A DNA stretch of 64,000 bases from Clostridia bacterium (GCA_017621735.1 JAGASM010000021.1:1-64000); one strand, 5' to 3'; positions 51,061-60,137 are shown, counted from the first letter of the stretch. The notes: a model not told the origin generated them from the letters alone. Numbers and translations: made by a program.

Positions 51061-53589
51061 TTAGCCTTCTTGCACGTCGCCGTTTTCCACATCATCTCCG
51101 CCGTCGGCGTTCGTTTGAAGGAAGGTTTGCAACGCATCGTACACATACGTCTTTGCACTATTCTTAATCTTTGTAAATCCGCTCGAAGAAACAACGCTCG
51201 TCGTAATTCCGTCCATCGTTCCATCGTCGAAAAGTGCCATATAAACACCAACGGCTTTATAACAATCTTTTCCTGCGTTCGTGGAAACGCTATAGTTTTC
51301 ATATGCGTCGCTGAAGAAAATCGGTTTTATATCAAATTCCGAACACCATGCACCGATCGTCGCCGTATAGAATGCGCTTACCTCTGCAGCCGTCGCCGTT
51401 TCATCCGTTCCGGTATTGACGTAGTTCAAACCCTCGGCGCCTTCCGTCGTAAAGATCGTAGGATTTGCACCAGCCATATAACTCATCAAATAGATATTTT
51501 CCGTTTCCGCCTTCAAAATCGGCAGGATCGCTTGCAACGCAGCCTTTTCCCTTGCAATGACGTCCGCCGCAGACGAGGTAATTCTACGCGAGAATTGCAA
51601 GATAATTGCATCAAACTCATGCTCGGCAAGCGCCTCTCTCATTCCGTAATCCGTTTCATCCGCCGTTAATTCGTTAAAGACAAACGCTCCGTCCAAAACG
51701 GTAACAACGTTTGCGGCAGTCGCATTCGTCTTGCCCGACTGCGTTATAAAACTTTCAAGAACGTCATCAAACTTTTCACCGTCATTTGCACCTTGAATCA
51801 TATTATTCGAGCCAAGGACGAGAATGGAATAGGTCGTATCGACAGGATCGTCCCCCGGTTCGGGATCAGGTTCAGGCTCGGGCTCGGGTTCAGGTTCGGG
51901 TTCCACCCAAGAATCTAAATTGTATTTTGCGCAACTATTGCGAATCGCTTCGGCAACGGACGCATCAACCCCTGCCAAACTTGCCGTTTGGGCAATTTCC
52001 GATTGGAAAATCGCATAATACAAGCAACATGCACGGGTATAACCCTTTTCCGCATCGCTGGAAGGTCCCGCCTCTACCCATGCAGAGCCTTGGTCAATGA
52101 CACCGCAACCCAATTCCTGCGCCCACGTTTGGGCAAGCGTTGCGTAGAATTCCGTCATTTCCGCTGCAGTCTTCGATTCTTTAGATCCCGTATCAGTGTA
52201 CCCGATTTCGTCAACCGCCGTCGTAAAGATCTTCGGGTTTGCCTGACCGTTCATTGTAAAGAGGTAAATGTTTTCCGTGTTCTCTTCTAAAACAGGATAA
52301 ATTGCCTCCAAAGCGGACAATTCGCTTTCGATGACGTCCGTTGCGCTCGGCGTAATTCGGCGCGCAATCGTCAAGACGATCGCATCAAATTTTCTCGCCT
52401 CGAGCGTTTCGCGCAAGGTGAAATCGGTCGAATCGTGTTTCATTTTGCTAAACACGCCCGTTGAATCGGTTAAATAAACCAAATTCAAGGGTAATTGATC
52501 CCCTTCTTCCATCATAGAAGCAAGCCCCGTCGCTATGTCGTAACTGTCGATGATATCGGGCCCTACCACTAAAATGTCATACTTTGTTTCGTCGTCCACC
52601 TGAACAACGGGATCGCGCGGGTCGGGATTTAAGTCGGGAATTTCCCCGTCAATTACCGTACGCTTTGCAATTTCTTGCAACGTAGGCGCTTGCATCGTTC
52701 CGCCCCAAAACGTATTGCCGACGGGCGACTCGTTGAAAACGGTTGCAAATACCGTACATGCGGCAAGATACGATCCTTCCAAAGACGGGTGGGTTAAGTC
52801 GCTGTGATACAAATTGATCTCTGGATAATGATCAATACAGTTTTCAAACGCGTATCCCGCCATTGCAAGCGTAACGCCGCCGATCGCCGTAGAAACCTCT
52901 TCGTTGACAGACTTGATAAACTCAACGTGCTCCCAACGGGGATAATCGTAGTGAGTTTCGCCCTTTACCATCGCGGTAGGATTGCTTGCATCGTATTCGG
53001 AAATCTTTCCATTGTTATTTCCCCATGGAGTGTACAAAATTACTCGCGCTCCCGCTTCAGCTGCCATTTCCGCAATAATTCTGGAGGAATTGATTTCCGC
53101 TTGTTTTGTTGTATTTTCGAAAGGAGTGATTCTTCTCGACGGAGTTATAAAGACGTAATCCCACTCTTGCGTCGTCAATTTTTCATGCGCGGAAGGACCG
53201 ACGTCGGTATTCGTATATGCAAAGTCCGAAACCGTCGCACCGCCCCTCGTAACGGAATCGACGTATACGTTTTTCCCTGCGTTCGTCGCAAGACTTCTAA
53301 ACATGCCGGGCATATCGTTGTAGAACGTCAAAGAGTTCCCCAAAAATAAAAATCGAAGCATTTCAGGAGGCTCGGGAGTTTCGCCGCCGGGTGTTTCACC
53401 TCCGGGTGTTTCGCCGCCGGGAGTTTCGCCGCCGGGTGTTTCGCCGCCGGGTGTTTCGCCGCCGGGAGTTTGTTGCGTTCCTTCATTCGGGTTAGGTTCG
53501 GGCGTAGGCGTTTCACCGCATGCCACCGCTGAAAAACAAAGCAATACAGACATACAAATTAAAAAGAGATACTTCAAAATTTTTTTCAT
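51061..53589 (-). CDS. Lipoprotein with three SGNH-like domains (DUF4886 type)
   Basis: 842 residues. A lipoprotein signal ends SAVAC (Cys24). A Pro/Gly/Thr/Glu linker of PGGET repeats follows (residues ~40-75). Domain 1 (~78-330) has LFLGNSLTFYNDMP and the DLTHPS motif, an intact SGNH/GDSL esterase site. Domains 2 (~340-590) and 3 (~615-830) repeat its fold (both keep ARRIT/SRRIT, an ALEAIYPVL-like helix and ANPxIFTT) but lack GNSL and THPS. A Glu/Pro linker (EPEPEPEPEPDPEP) joins 2 and 3. I infer an esterase on cell-surface or dietary polysaccharide with two non-catalytic copies, perhaps binding. It shares a promoter region with the AraC gene. Confidence 0.75.
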   Translation of the reverse strand: MKKILKYLFLICMSVLLCFSAVACGETPTPEPNPNEGTQQTPGGETPGGETPGGETPGGETPGGETPGGETPEPPEMLRFLFLGNSLTFYNDMPGMFRSLATNAGKNVYVDSVTRGGATVSDFAYTNTDVGPSAHEKLTTQEWDYVFITPSRRITPFENTTKQAEINSSRIIAEMAAEAGARVILYTPWGNNNGKISEYDASNPTAMVKGETHYDYPRWEHVEFIKSVNEEVSTAIGGVTLAMAGYAFENCIDHYPEINLYHSDLTHPSLEGSYLAACTVFATVFNESPVGNTFWGGTMQAPTLQEIAKRTVIDGEIPDLNPDPRDPVVQVDDETKYDILVVGPDIIDSYDIATGLASMMEEGDQLPLNLVYLTDSTGVFSKMKHDSTDFTLRETLEARKFDAIVLTIARRITPSATDVIESELSALEAIYPVLEENTENIYLFTMNGQANPKIFTTAVDEIGYTDTGSKESKTAAEMTEFYATLAQTWAQELGCGVIDQGSAWVEAGPSSDAEKGYTRACCLYYAIFQSEIAQTASLAGVDASVAEAIRNSCAKYNLDSWVEPEPEPEPEPEPDPEPGDDPVDTTYSILVLGSNNMIQGANDGEKFDDVLESFITQSGKTNATAANVVTVLDGAFVFNELTADETDYGMREALAEHEFDAIILQFSRRITSSAADVIAREKAALQAILPILKAETENIYLMSYMAGANPTIFTTEGAEGLNYVNTGTDETATAAEVSAFYTATIGAWCSEFDIKPIFFSDAYENYSVSTNAGKDCYKAVGVYMALFDDGTMDGITTSVVSSSGFTKIKNSAKTYVYDALQTFLQTNADGGDDVENGDVQEG
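53374..53471. repeat. 15 bp tandem repeats encoding PGGET
   Basis: Six full and one partial units of the GGGWGTTTCRCCKCC type, coding the PGGET linker of the lipoprotein in the minus direction. Unit changes are mostly synonymous. Confidence 0.85.
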
Positions 53590-53606
53590 AAAATTTTACC
53601 TTTTTA

Positions 53607-53659
53607 TTGCAAAAGTCCTCCTTATTTGGTATTATATCATTAGTTATGGGTGGTGTAAA
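53607..53659. promoter_or_regulatory. Divergent promoters sharing one -10 region
   Basis: Plus strand: TTGCAA (53607-53612), 17 bp, TATTAT (53630-53635), toward the AraC gene. Minus strand: TTTACA (53654-53659), 17 bp, TATAAT (53631-53636), toward the lipoprotein. The two -10 boxes overlap, so RNA polymerase can use only one at a time. Confidence 0.65.
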
Positions 53660-53701
53660 TCATGAAATTTGCCCAAATTTATCCCAAAAATTGTTCACGG
53701 T

Positions 53702-54541
53702 ATGGAAAGAATTTTACAGTGCGAAATCAACCCCACAGCCAACTCATCCTCTTACGTTATGCAACCGCAACGCGCAAGAAACGTAAAGTGCCTTTATCAG
53801 GCCGCAACCATCGGATACGAATATAACGAAAAAGGTTACAATATCAAGCGAAACAACGCAACGAGTTACTTGATTGCATATACGAAAAGCGGAGAATGCA
53901 CCGTCGAATACGAAGGCGCTTCGTTTACGTTAAACGCGGGGAGCCTCCTCTTTATCAATCTTGCAAACGAAAGCAGTATCCGCGCACTTGATTCGCATTG
54001 GGAAATTTATTTTATGCACGTCGTTGGATCGGATATCGACGATATTTACCGTAATTTTACCAAAAATCAAGGATATTACATCGAGCAATACGAAAGTCGG
54101 TTTGTCGATGACTTTCAACGCTTGTATCAATCATGCACCGCTCCCGTCGTCAATTTTTACGATATTTCCAGTCAAATTTATACGATGCTGATGGATATCT
54201 TAAAGCACGCGACTTCCGCCGATTATCACTCTATCGTCAATCACGCGATGGAATACATCGAACAAAACTACACAAAAGAATTGAGTATCAACGAATTGAG
54301 CAAATCGCTTTTTGTTTCAAAATATTTTCTCATTCGGAAGTTTCACGAACAAACGGGCTATTCCCCCAAACAATATTTAACGAAGATCCGTTTGGATAAA
54401 GCAAAACAACTTCTCGCACAAACAAATCATTCGATTGCAGAAATCGCACAGGCGGTCGGCTTTCACAATGAAAAAAACATTTATTATGCCTTCAAATCAT
54501 TAACGGGATTAAGCCCCAAAGAATTCCGAGAAAACTATTAA
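53702..54541 (+). CDS. AraC family transcriptional regulator
   Basis: 279 residues from ATG 53702. The N-terminal cupin-type domain (residues ~35-130, YTKSGECTVEYEGASFTLNA) should bind a sugar. The C-terminus has two helix-turn-helix motifs (LSINELSKSLFVSKYFLIRK and SIAEIAQAVGFHNEKNIYYA) with the family signature GLSPKEFRENY. An upstream TTG (53669) gives eleven more residues without a better ribosome site. It is divergent from the lipoprotein gene and near the GH51 gene, so I infer it activates this polysaccharide set. Confidence 0.88.
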   Translation: MERILQCEINPTANSSSYVMQPQRARNVKCLYQAATIGYEYNEKGYNIKRNNATSYLIAYTKSGECTVEYEGASFTLNAGSLLFINLANESSIRALDSHWEIYFMHVVGSDIDDIYRNFTKNQGYYIEQYESRFVDDFQRLYQSCTAPVVNFYDISSQIYTMLMDILKHATSADYHSIVNHAMEYIEQNYTKELSINELSKSLFVSKYFLIRKFHEQTGYSPKQYLTKIRLDKAKQLLAQTNHSIAEIAQAVGFHNEKNIYYAFKSLTGLSPKEFRENY

Positions 54542-54571
54542 ATAGACCTCACGGATCCCGTGAGGTCTATT
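54541..54571. terminator. Bidirectional terminator between araC-type gene and GIY-YIG gene
   Basis: AATAGACCTCACGG and CCGTGAGGTCTATT pair around ATC, with T-rich flanks. It includes the last codons of the convergent genes. Confidence 0.85.
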
Positions 54572-55031
54572 TATTTCCTCTTGTTTTATTGTAACCATGT
54601 GCAAACGCATCATATGTTTTAATCGTATCGCGCTCTAAAGAATTCAAGCTGCTGTATCCACTTTCTTGCAAAGAAATCGCCTTAATTGTAAATTCGTCCC
54701 CGTACTTAAAATCAGCATAAACATCACCATTTCCTCGCCCTGTGAAATGTGCGTTAACCCGATTAATCACTTTATTGGCTTGACCGATATAATACATATT
54801 CTTGGTTTTATTATATAATATGTAAACACCCTTAAAATTATATTTCAACGCGTATTTTGGTGTACCTCGTCCTCCAAAACTAAAATTTCTCATTTTTTTA
54901 AACTCTTCAGGAGTCATTTCAATTGATTTATTCGACAATCCTTTGATTTGTTTATTAATTTTATTGCGCTTATACAAGGCGTATATCCCCACAGAAGCAA
55001 TGAACGCGATAAACAAATATAATATATCCAT
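54567..55031 (-). CDS. Membrane-anchored GIY-YIG nuclease-like protein
   Basis: 154 residues: an N-terminal membrane helix (DILYLFIAFIASVGIYALY) followed by a GIY-YIG domain (GVYILYNKTKNMYYIGQANK, residues ~67-86; then VNAHFTGRGN and a C-terminal Glu in SLERDTIKTYDA). The family motif is intact: GVYILYN, then YYIGQA, Arg in VINRVNAH. A single-span anchor on a GIY-YIG domain is unusual. Its role is unknown; it may act on incoming DNA or on envelope-associated nucleic acid. Base composition is more AT-rich than its neighbours. Confidence 0.72.
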   Translation of the reverse strand: MDILYLFIAFIASVGIYALYKRNKINKQIKGLSNKSIEMTPEEFKKMRNFSFGGRGTPKYALKYNFKGVYILYNKTKNMYYIGQANKVINRVNAHFTGRGNGDVYADFKYGDEFTIKAISLQESGYSSLNSLERDTIKTYDAFAHGYNKTRGNK

Positions 55032-55082
55032 TTTACTACCTAATATTTTTTTTGATATTCATATAAATGACAAAACTAAAAA

Positions 55083-55121
55083 AAGGTTAGAAACAAACCA
55101 TTACTTTTTGTCCCTAACCTT
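55083..55121 (-). terminator. Terminator after tRNA-Leu
   Basis: AAGGTTAG and CTAACCTT form the stem, followed on the minus strand by a T-run. Confidence 0.7.
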
Positions 55122-55124
55122 ATT

Positions 55125-55211
55125 TGGTGCCGCTGATCGGAGTCGAACCGATACGGTATCACTACCACTGGATTTTGAGTCCAGCGCGTCTGCCAATTTC
55201 ACCACAGCGGC
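55125..55211 (-). tRNA. tRNA-Leu (anticodon CAA)
   Basis: Minus strand, 87 bases including an encoded CCA end. The acceptor stem is GCCGCTG/CAGCGGC, the anticodon loop is CTCAAAA between CTGGA and TCCAG, and the D arm is GGTGAAATTGGCAGACGC. A long variable arm TGGTAGTGATACCG and the T arm with GGTTCGACTCC mark a class II tRNA. Anticodon CAA reads UUG. Confidence 0.95.
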
Positions 55212-55278
55212 AAGTGTGTTTATTATATATGATTCGGCGGAAAAATGCAAGTGATTTTTCCGCCGTTTTTAATATTTT

Positions 55279-56730
55279 TTAATATTTTCTTGACCACACC
55301 TTTGGAGAGAAGAGGAAAAGGATCGGAAAAATCTCCAATCTTCCGATTAGCATGTTCAACATCATCACCGTTTTGCTTCCCCAATCAAACGCCAAATAAG
55401 AAGACGTTGCGCCTACCGACGCGTCAATGCAAGGCCCCGTGTTGTTAAACATTGCAATCGTCGTATAAAACGAAGCGGAAAAAGAATGTCCAAAAACACT
55501 TAACGCAAACACCGAAACGAATATAACAAGGATATAGAGCAAGAAATATCCGACAACTCCTTCCGTATCTTCCCGACTGATTGCCTTTTTGTTAAGTTTT
55601 ACAATGTGCACGCTATTTGGCCGAATGGAGGAAAGCAACGTCGTGTAAGACGCTTTGACGACGACCATAAACCGAGAAAACTTCAAGCCCCCGCCCGTAC
55701 TTCCCGCACAAGCGCCAAGAATGGTTGAAATCGTTAAAATTGCCTTCGCCGCTTCCGACCAAAGGGAAAAATCCACCGTTGTAAACCCCGTTGACGAGGC
55801 AAGCGAAACGACCGCAAACGCCGCGTGGCGCAACGAAACCCCAAAACTGCCGACCGACGACATGATGGCAAGCGCAACGCCGACAATGGAGAGAACGACG
55901 TAAATGATATAGATACGGAACTCCTCATCTTTGAACGCCGTAGAAAACTTTTTGAGTACCATTAAATAATAGACGTTAAAATTGATGGAGAAAATGAGCA
56001 TAAATACAATGACAACAATTTCTACGTACAAACTGTCATACGCCAAAATGCTCGTATTGTGAACGGCAAATCCCCCCGTTCCCGCCGTTGAAAGCGCCAC
56101 GTTCAAACTGTCGAAAAATCCGATATTTCCAAATAAGAGGAATACCATTTCCAACATCGTCAGTCCAAAATAAATGACGTACAAAATCGCAGCGGAATGG
56201 CGAACCTTTGAAACAAGTTTTCCCACCTGGGGACCGGGCGCCTCAAATCGCATTAATTGAAACGCGCTTCCGTCCGTGTTAGGAAGCACGGCAAGAAGGA
56301 ATACCAAAATTCCCATTCCGCCGATCCAATGCGTAAGCGACCGCCAAAGAAGTACCCCTTTCGAAAGGGATTCTACGTCGTTAATTACGGTTGCGCCCGT
56401 TGTGGTAAATCCGCTGATCGTTTCAAATAAGGCATTGTAATAGTTGGGAATCGCCCCCGAAAAAACAAAGACAAACGCTCCGATGGAAGAGATGAGAATC
56501 CACGAGAGTCCTACCGTAATCAACCCCTCTTTTCGACCGAGTTTTTTATTTTTGGGGGATACGGGCGACAAGAGAAACCCGACACCCTCATAAATGAGCG
56601 CCGTGTAGACAAACGACGTTATCACGTCAAATTCACGATAACAAAGGGATGCGATCATCGGAATCACTAAAAACACCCCGACAATCTTACAAATAACCCC
56701 TAAATAATAACTAACCGCACGGTAATTCAT
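55279..56730 (-). CDS. trkH: Potassium uptake protein TrkH
   Basis: 483 residues with about ten membrane helices and selectivity-filter-like loops (STAGTGGFAVHNTS, SSTGFTTVDFSLWS, GACAGSTGGGLKFSR). TrkH is the K+-conducting membrane subunit of the Trk/Ktr system. The start overlaps the trkA stop by four bases (ATGA), so the two are co-translated; the energy-coupling partner TrkA follows upstream on this strand. Confidence 0.95.
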   Translation of the reverse strand: MNYRAVSYYLGVICKIVGVFLVIPMIASLCYREFDVITSFVYTALIYEGVGFLLSPVSPKNKKLGRKEGLITVGLSWILISSIGAFVFVFSGAIPNYYNALFETISGFTTTGATVINDVESLSKGVLLWRSLTHWIGGMGILVFLLAVLPNTDGSAFQLMRFEAPGPQVGKLVSKVRHSAAILYVIYFGLTMLEMVFLLFGNIGFFDSLNVALSTAGTGGFAVHNTSILAYDSLYVEIVVIVFMLIFSINFNVYYLMVLKKFSTAFKDEEFRIYIIYVVLSIVGVALAIMSSVGSFGVSLRHAAFAVVSLASSTGFTTVDFSLWSEAAKAILTISTILGACAGSTGGGLKFSRFMVVVKASYTTLLSSIRPNSVHIVKLNKKAISREDTEGVVGYFLLYILVIFVSVFALSVFGHSFSASFYTTIAMFNNTGPCIDASVGATSSYLAFDWGSKTVMMLNMLIGRLEIFPILFLFSPKVWSRKY

Positions 56731-58085
56731 GACTGCAATATCTCTTCCAACTCGTAAAGTTGTTCCGCCGTCGAAACGACGACGATTTCATCATTTTCTT
56801 CCAAAACAAAATTTCCGTCCGGAATATGAACGGTTGCATTACGGATTACTGCCGAAATCAAATTGCCGCGTTTAATTTTTAAGTCTTTGAGCGGTTTTCC
56901 GATGAAACGCTCATCTTTGTCAACCTTAAATAAAAGCGCCTCCGCTCCCTCGTTGGCAATTTTATACATCGCAAGCACTTGATGCCCTTCTTCCACGTCA
57001 ATCGCACGCAAATAACGCGCAAGTTCCGCCGCCGCGAGGCGATAAGGCGAAATCGACGATTCCAACTTAATGTTCTCCAAAAGCCCGCGATAGCCGTCGC
57101 CATGCAGCAAAGGAATCACCTTTTCTACCCCTTGCTCTTTTGCATAAAGGGCGATAACAATATTATTTTCGTCGTGTTCCGACATGCAAACGACGGCGTC
57201 CGCGTCGGAAATCCCCTCTCGATCCAAAATTTCGCGGTCGGTATAGTCCCCGCAAACAACTTGCGTGTGTTTGAGTCCGCTTTTAATTTCACGGCAACGG
57301 TCGTAATCGTGTGCAATGATCTTAACGGAAAACGCGCTTTCTTCCAACATCCTCGCAAGATAAAAGGCATCCCTTCCGCCGCCGAGAATCACCACCGATT
57401 GCACTCTATGCTTTAACAACCCGTAATTTCTGAAAAAAGTACGGAGTGCCGCATGCTTTGCGCAAACGTTGATGACGTCGTCTTCTTGTAAAACGGTACT
57501 TCCATCGGGAATAAACGTTTTTCCGTCGCGCTCTATGGCAACAACAAGCACCTTCGGTTTCGACTGTTTCCCGATCTCCGCAAGCGAAGCCCCGATGAGT
57601 TTGCAACCCGACGGGATTTTACATTCGATAATTTCCACTTTTCCCGCCGAAAAAGAACTGACCTTCATTGCCGTCGGGAAACGCAAGATACGCGAAATTT
57701 CGTGGGATGCGGCAACTTCGGGGTTTACGAGTGAATTGATCCCAAGACTTTCTCTCATAAACTGAAACTGCTCGTAATATTCGGGATCACGGACGCGCGC
57801 AACGACGCGCTTTGCCCCGAGCACCCGAGCGACCATACAGCAAAGCAAATTGTTTTCGTCTTGCGCGGTAACCGCGACGAATAAATCGCATTGCGCAACC
57901 CCCGCCGATTGAAGATTTTCCGCAACGCAACCGTTTCCGACAATACCTTGAATATCAAGATGATTGACGCTTTCTTGCAACGTTTCGGCATTTCGTTCAA
58001 TGGCTACGATATCGTGTCCCTCTTCGCATAAAACTTTTGCGAGCGTTAAACCGACTCTCCCAAGTCCAACGATGACTACTTTCAT
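56727..58085 (-). CDS. trkA: Trk system potassium regulator TrkA
   Basis: 452 residues with two RCK/KTN units. The first NAD-binding GLGRVGLTLAKVLCEEGHDI is at the N-terminus; the second, VVILGGGRDAFYLARMLEES, is near residue 229. Each is followed by a TrkA_C domain (KVSSFSAGKVEIIECKIPSG near 141, LIKRGNLISAVIRNATVHIP-like region near 405). TrkA binds NAD(H) or nucleotides and gates TrkH. Confidence 0.95.
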   Translation of the reverse strand: MKVVIVGLGRVGLTLAKVLCEEGHDIVAIERNAETLQESVNHLDIQGIVGNGCVAENLQSAGVAQCDLFVAVTAQDENNLLCCMVARVLGAKRVVARVRDPEYYEQFQFMRESLGINSLVNPEVAASHEISRILRFPTAMKVSSFSAGKVEIIECKIPSGCKLIGASLAEIGKQSKPKVLVVAIERDGKTFIPDGSTVLQEDDVINVCAKHAALRTFFRNYGLLKHRVQSVVILGGGRDAFYLARMLEESAFSVKIIAHDYDRCREIKSGLKHTQVVCGDYTDREILDREGISDADAVVCMSEHDENNIVIALYAKEQGVEKVIPLLHGDGYRGLLENIKLESSISPYRLAAAELARYLRAIDVEEGHQVLAMYKIANEGAEALLFKVDKDERFIGKPLKDLKIKRGNLISAVIRNATVHIPDGNFVLEENDEIVVVSTAEQLYELEEILQS

Positions 58086-58102
58086 AATCCTACCCTAATC
58101 AA

Positions 58103-59053
58103 TTAATAAAAGGTTGCGAGTTCCTGTTCAGGCGGCTCACAATAATCGAGAGAAGACGCCTTTAATACGGGTCCTTCTTGCTCGTATATACTATGGTATT
58201 CCAAATCAATTCGTGCCGTGATCATAACCCAGTCGCGCGTTTTAAGCGGAAGAACAGACGCATGCAAACAAACGATTCCGCTGTAGGCGATATCCGCCTC
58301 GCAACACGTCATAATATGTCTGCCGATTACAATCGTGCCGTCGGGAATGCGTCGATCCGTCGCCACCAACCCCTTAAAACGCACCGTTTTTCCACGATAT
58401 TTTTGCATATCTTCCATCAAATCGCGGTAAAAAAATGCAAAATCGCGGTCTTCAATTTGAACGATCTTCGCGTTGATATCATACGGAAGCGGATCTTCTA
58501 TATCGTCGTATTCCGCACGCCCGTCCGCGTACTCGTAGACAATTTCGGGGCGGCGGGAAACACCGCGGACAATTTTATGAAATACTTCCTTTTTATATTC
58601 TTCACGGAAGCGGTTAAATACAACCATATCGGTAAACTGCAATTTATCGAACGTCAACTGCCGCATGTTTTGGTTGTAGGAAAGGAAGGTCGAAGAATCA
58701 AAAAATGTCATGACCTGCGCAATCATCCACCCCTCGGGCATCGCCTCGAAAAACTGATTGAGTTCGCGCATTCCATTCCACTCGACGACAACGCGGTCGG
58801 GGCGGTGTTTTTTGACAAGCGACGTAAGATAGCGCACGTTTACACCGCGCTCTTCCACCACTTCTACCGCACATTTTTTTACGGCAAAACGGGAAGATTC
58901 ATACTCCTCTTCCCCTTCTTCAAACACAAGAAGAAGCGTTCTTTCCTCCGCGCCAAAACGCGGATCTTCTAACGTTTCTTGAATAAATTTCGTTTTCCCC
59001 GACTCTAAAAACCCTAAAAAGAGATAGACGGGAACTTCTTTTACTTGAGCCAT
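58103..59053 (-). CDS. CobW-like GTPase fused to a DUF1980 (YcgQ-type) domain
   Basis: 316 residues. The N-terminal P-loop is YLFLGFLESGKTKFIQETLE (residues 10-29), followed by a G3E-type GTPase body (VVVEWNGMRELNQFFEAMPE near 90). The C-terminal ~120 residues (GKTVRFKGLVATDRRIPDGT, IVIGRHIMTCCEADIAYSGI) match the DUF1980/TIGR03943 family, including the conserved CC. It lacks the CxCC motif of its neighbour. The fusion of CobW and DUF1980 in one chain is notable. The two GTPase genes are adjacent (one base apart) and co-oriented, so I infer a shared job in metal handling, probably zinc. Confidence 0.7.
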   Translation of the reverse strand: MAQVKEVPVYLFLGFLESGKTKFIQETLEDPRFGAEERTLLLVFEEGEEEYESSRFAVKKCAVEVVEERGVNVRYLTSLVKKHRPDRVVVEWNGMRELNQFFEAMPEGWMIAQVMTFFDSSTFLSYNQNMRQLTFDKLQFTDMVVFNRFREEYKKEVFHKIVRGVSRRPEIVYEYADGRAEYDDIEDPLPYDINAKIVQIEDRDFAFFYRDLMEDMQKYRGKTVRFKGLVATDRRIPDGTIVIGRHIMTCCEADIAYSGIVCLHASVLPLKTRDWVMITARIDLEYHSIYEQEGPVLKASSLDYCEPPEQELATFY

Positions 59054-59054
59054 A

Positions 59055-60128
59055 TTAACCTAAAAATAACCGAGAAAGTTCTTCTTCCTTTATGTCGCAC
59101 CCGATGACGCAAAGTCTACCCGTTACGGAAGGGTTCCCCGTTCGGATATCCGCCTCTTCAGGAACGTAGTCAAAATAAATCCAACCGTCTTTTCCTTGCA
59201 CAATTCCCTTTGCACGAAGAATGTTGCCGTATTTCCCACTGTCGAGCATTTTCAATGCCGAAGCAAGTTGCTCCAAGTCAAAGATTTTTGCCGTTTCTAT
59301 CCCCCAACTTTGGAACACTTCATCTGCATGATGATGCTCGTGATGGTCGTGGTCGTGATGGCAATGATCGTGGTCGTGCTCATGATCGTGATGGCAATGC
59401 TCGTGGTTATGATCGTGATCGTGATGGCAATGCTCATGGTCGTGGTCGTGATGGCAATGCTCGTGGTTATGATCGTGATCGTGATGGCAATGCGCGTGAT
59501 GATGCTCCTCTTCTAAATCGGAAATTGCGCTTGTCAGCGTATTCGTCTGCTCGATTGCCGATAAAATATCCCTTCCGTTCAACAAATTCCAATCCGTCGT
59601 AACAATCGTCGCGTTGGTGTGAGCGCGCAACTGCTCGACGGCGGACGTAATCTTTTCGCCTGCACCTGCAGTATGAGAAAGAACAATGCACGTCGCATGC
59701 TTGACTTGATCGAGGAAAAATTCGCCGAAATTCTTCAAGTACATTTTGCACTTTTTCGCGTCGACAACGGCACAAGCAGAATTTAACCGACTGTCGGGAA
59801 CGCGCGCGTTTTCAACCGCCTTGATGACGTCGGAAAGTTTCCCGACGCCCGACGGCTCTATGATAATGCGGTCGGGTTGATACCGATTTGCAACTTCTTT
59901 TAACGCTTTTGAAAAATCGCCGACGAGCGAGCAGCAAATACAACCGCTGTTCATTTCCGTTACTTCAATGCCCGCTTCTTGCATAAATCCGCCGTCAATG
60001 CCGATTTCCCCAAATTCATTTTCAATGAGGACAACCTTTTCTCCCGCGTATGCTTCCGCAATCAATTTTTTAATCAGCGTCGTTTTTCCAGCCCCCAAAA
60101 AGCCGGAAAAAATATCAATTAAAACCAT
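59055..60128 (-). CDS. COG0523/CobW-type metallochaperone GTPase with a His-rich metal-binding tract
   Basis: 357 residues: P-loop FLGAGKTTLIKKLIAEA (near residue 10), metal-binding NSGCICCSLVGDF (near 60), the GTP-base motif VLSHTAGAGEKI and a C-terminal CobW_C domain. Residues ~205-275 form a tract of repeated HCHHDHDHNHE units, nearly all His, Asp and Glu with a Cys every 8-12 residues. COG0523 proteins insert Zn, Co or Fe into client enzymes, and the tract should store or pass metal. Zinc fits best. The client is unknown; the M29 aminopeptidase upstream (a metal enzyme) is a candidate. Confidence 0.88.
   Translation of the reverse strand: MVLIDIFSGFLGAGKTTLIKKLIAEAYAGEKVVLIENEFGEIGIDGGFMQEAGIEVTEMNSGCICCSLVGDFSKALKEVANRYQPDRIIIEPSGVGKLSDVIKAVENARVPDSRLNSACAVVDAKKCKMYLKNFGEFFLDQVKHATCIVLSHTAGAGEKITSAVEQLRAHTNATIVTTDWNLLNGRDILSAIEQTNTLTSAISDLEEEHHHAHCHHDHDHNHEHCHHDHDHEHCHHDHDHNHEHCHHDHEHDHDHCHHDHDHHEHHHADEVFQSWGIETAKIFDLEQLASALKMLDSGKYGNILRAKGIVQGKDGWIYFDYVPEEADIRTGNPSVTGRLCVIGCDIKEEELSRLFLG
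59330..59515. repeat. Coding repeat of the His-rich tract
   Basis: A run of units such as CGTGGTCGTGATGGCAATG recurs four to five times, coding the HCHHDHDH units on the minus strand. The repeat is coding, not CRISPR-like. Confidence 0.85.
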
Positions 60129-60137
60129 ATCTTCTCC

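Noticed and set aside
53374-53471. Tandem repeats as a possible CRISPR array
   Set aside because: Units are 15 bp, contiguous, in frame and encode PGGET; no spacers.
59330-59515. Repetitive stretch as CRISPR or mobile repeat
   Set aside because: It encodes the in-frame His-rich tract of a CobW GTPase; no spacers or leader.
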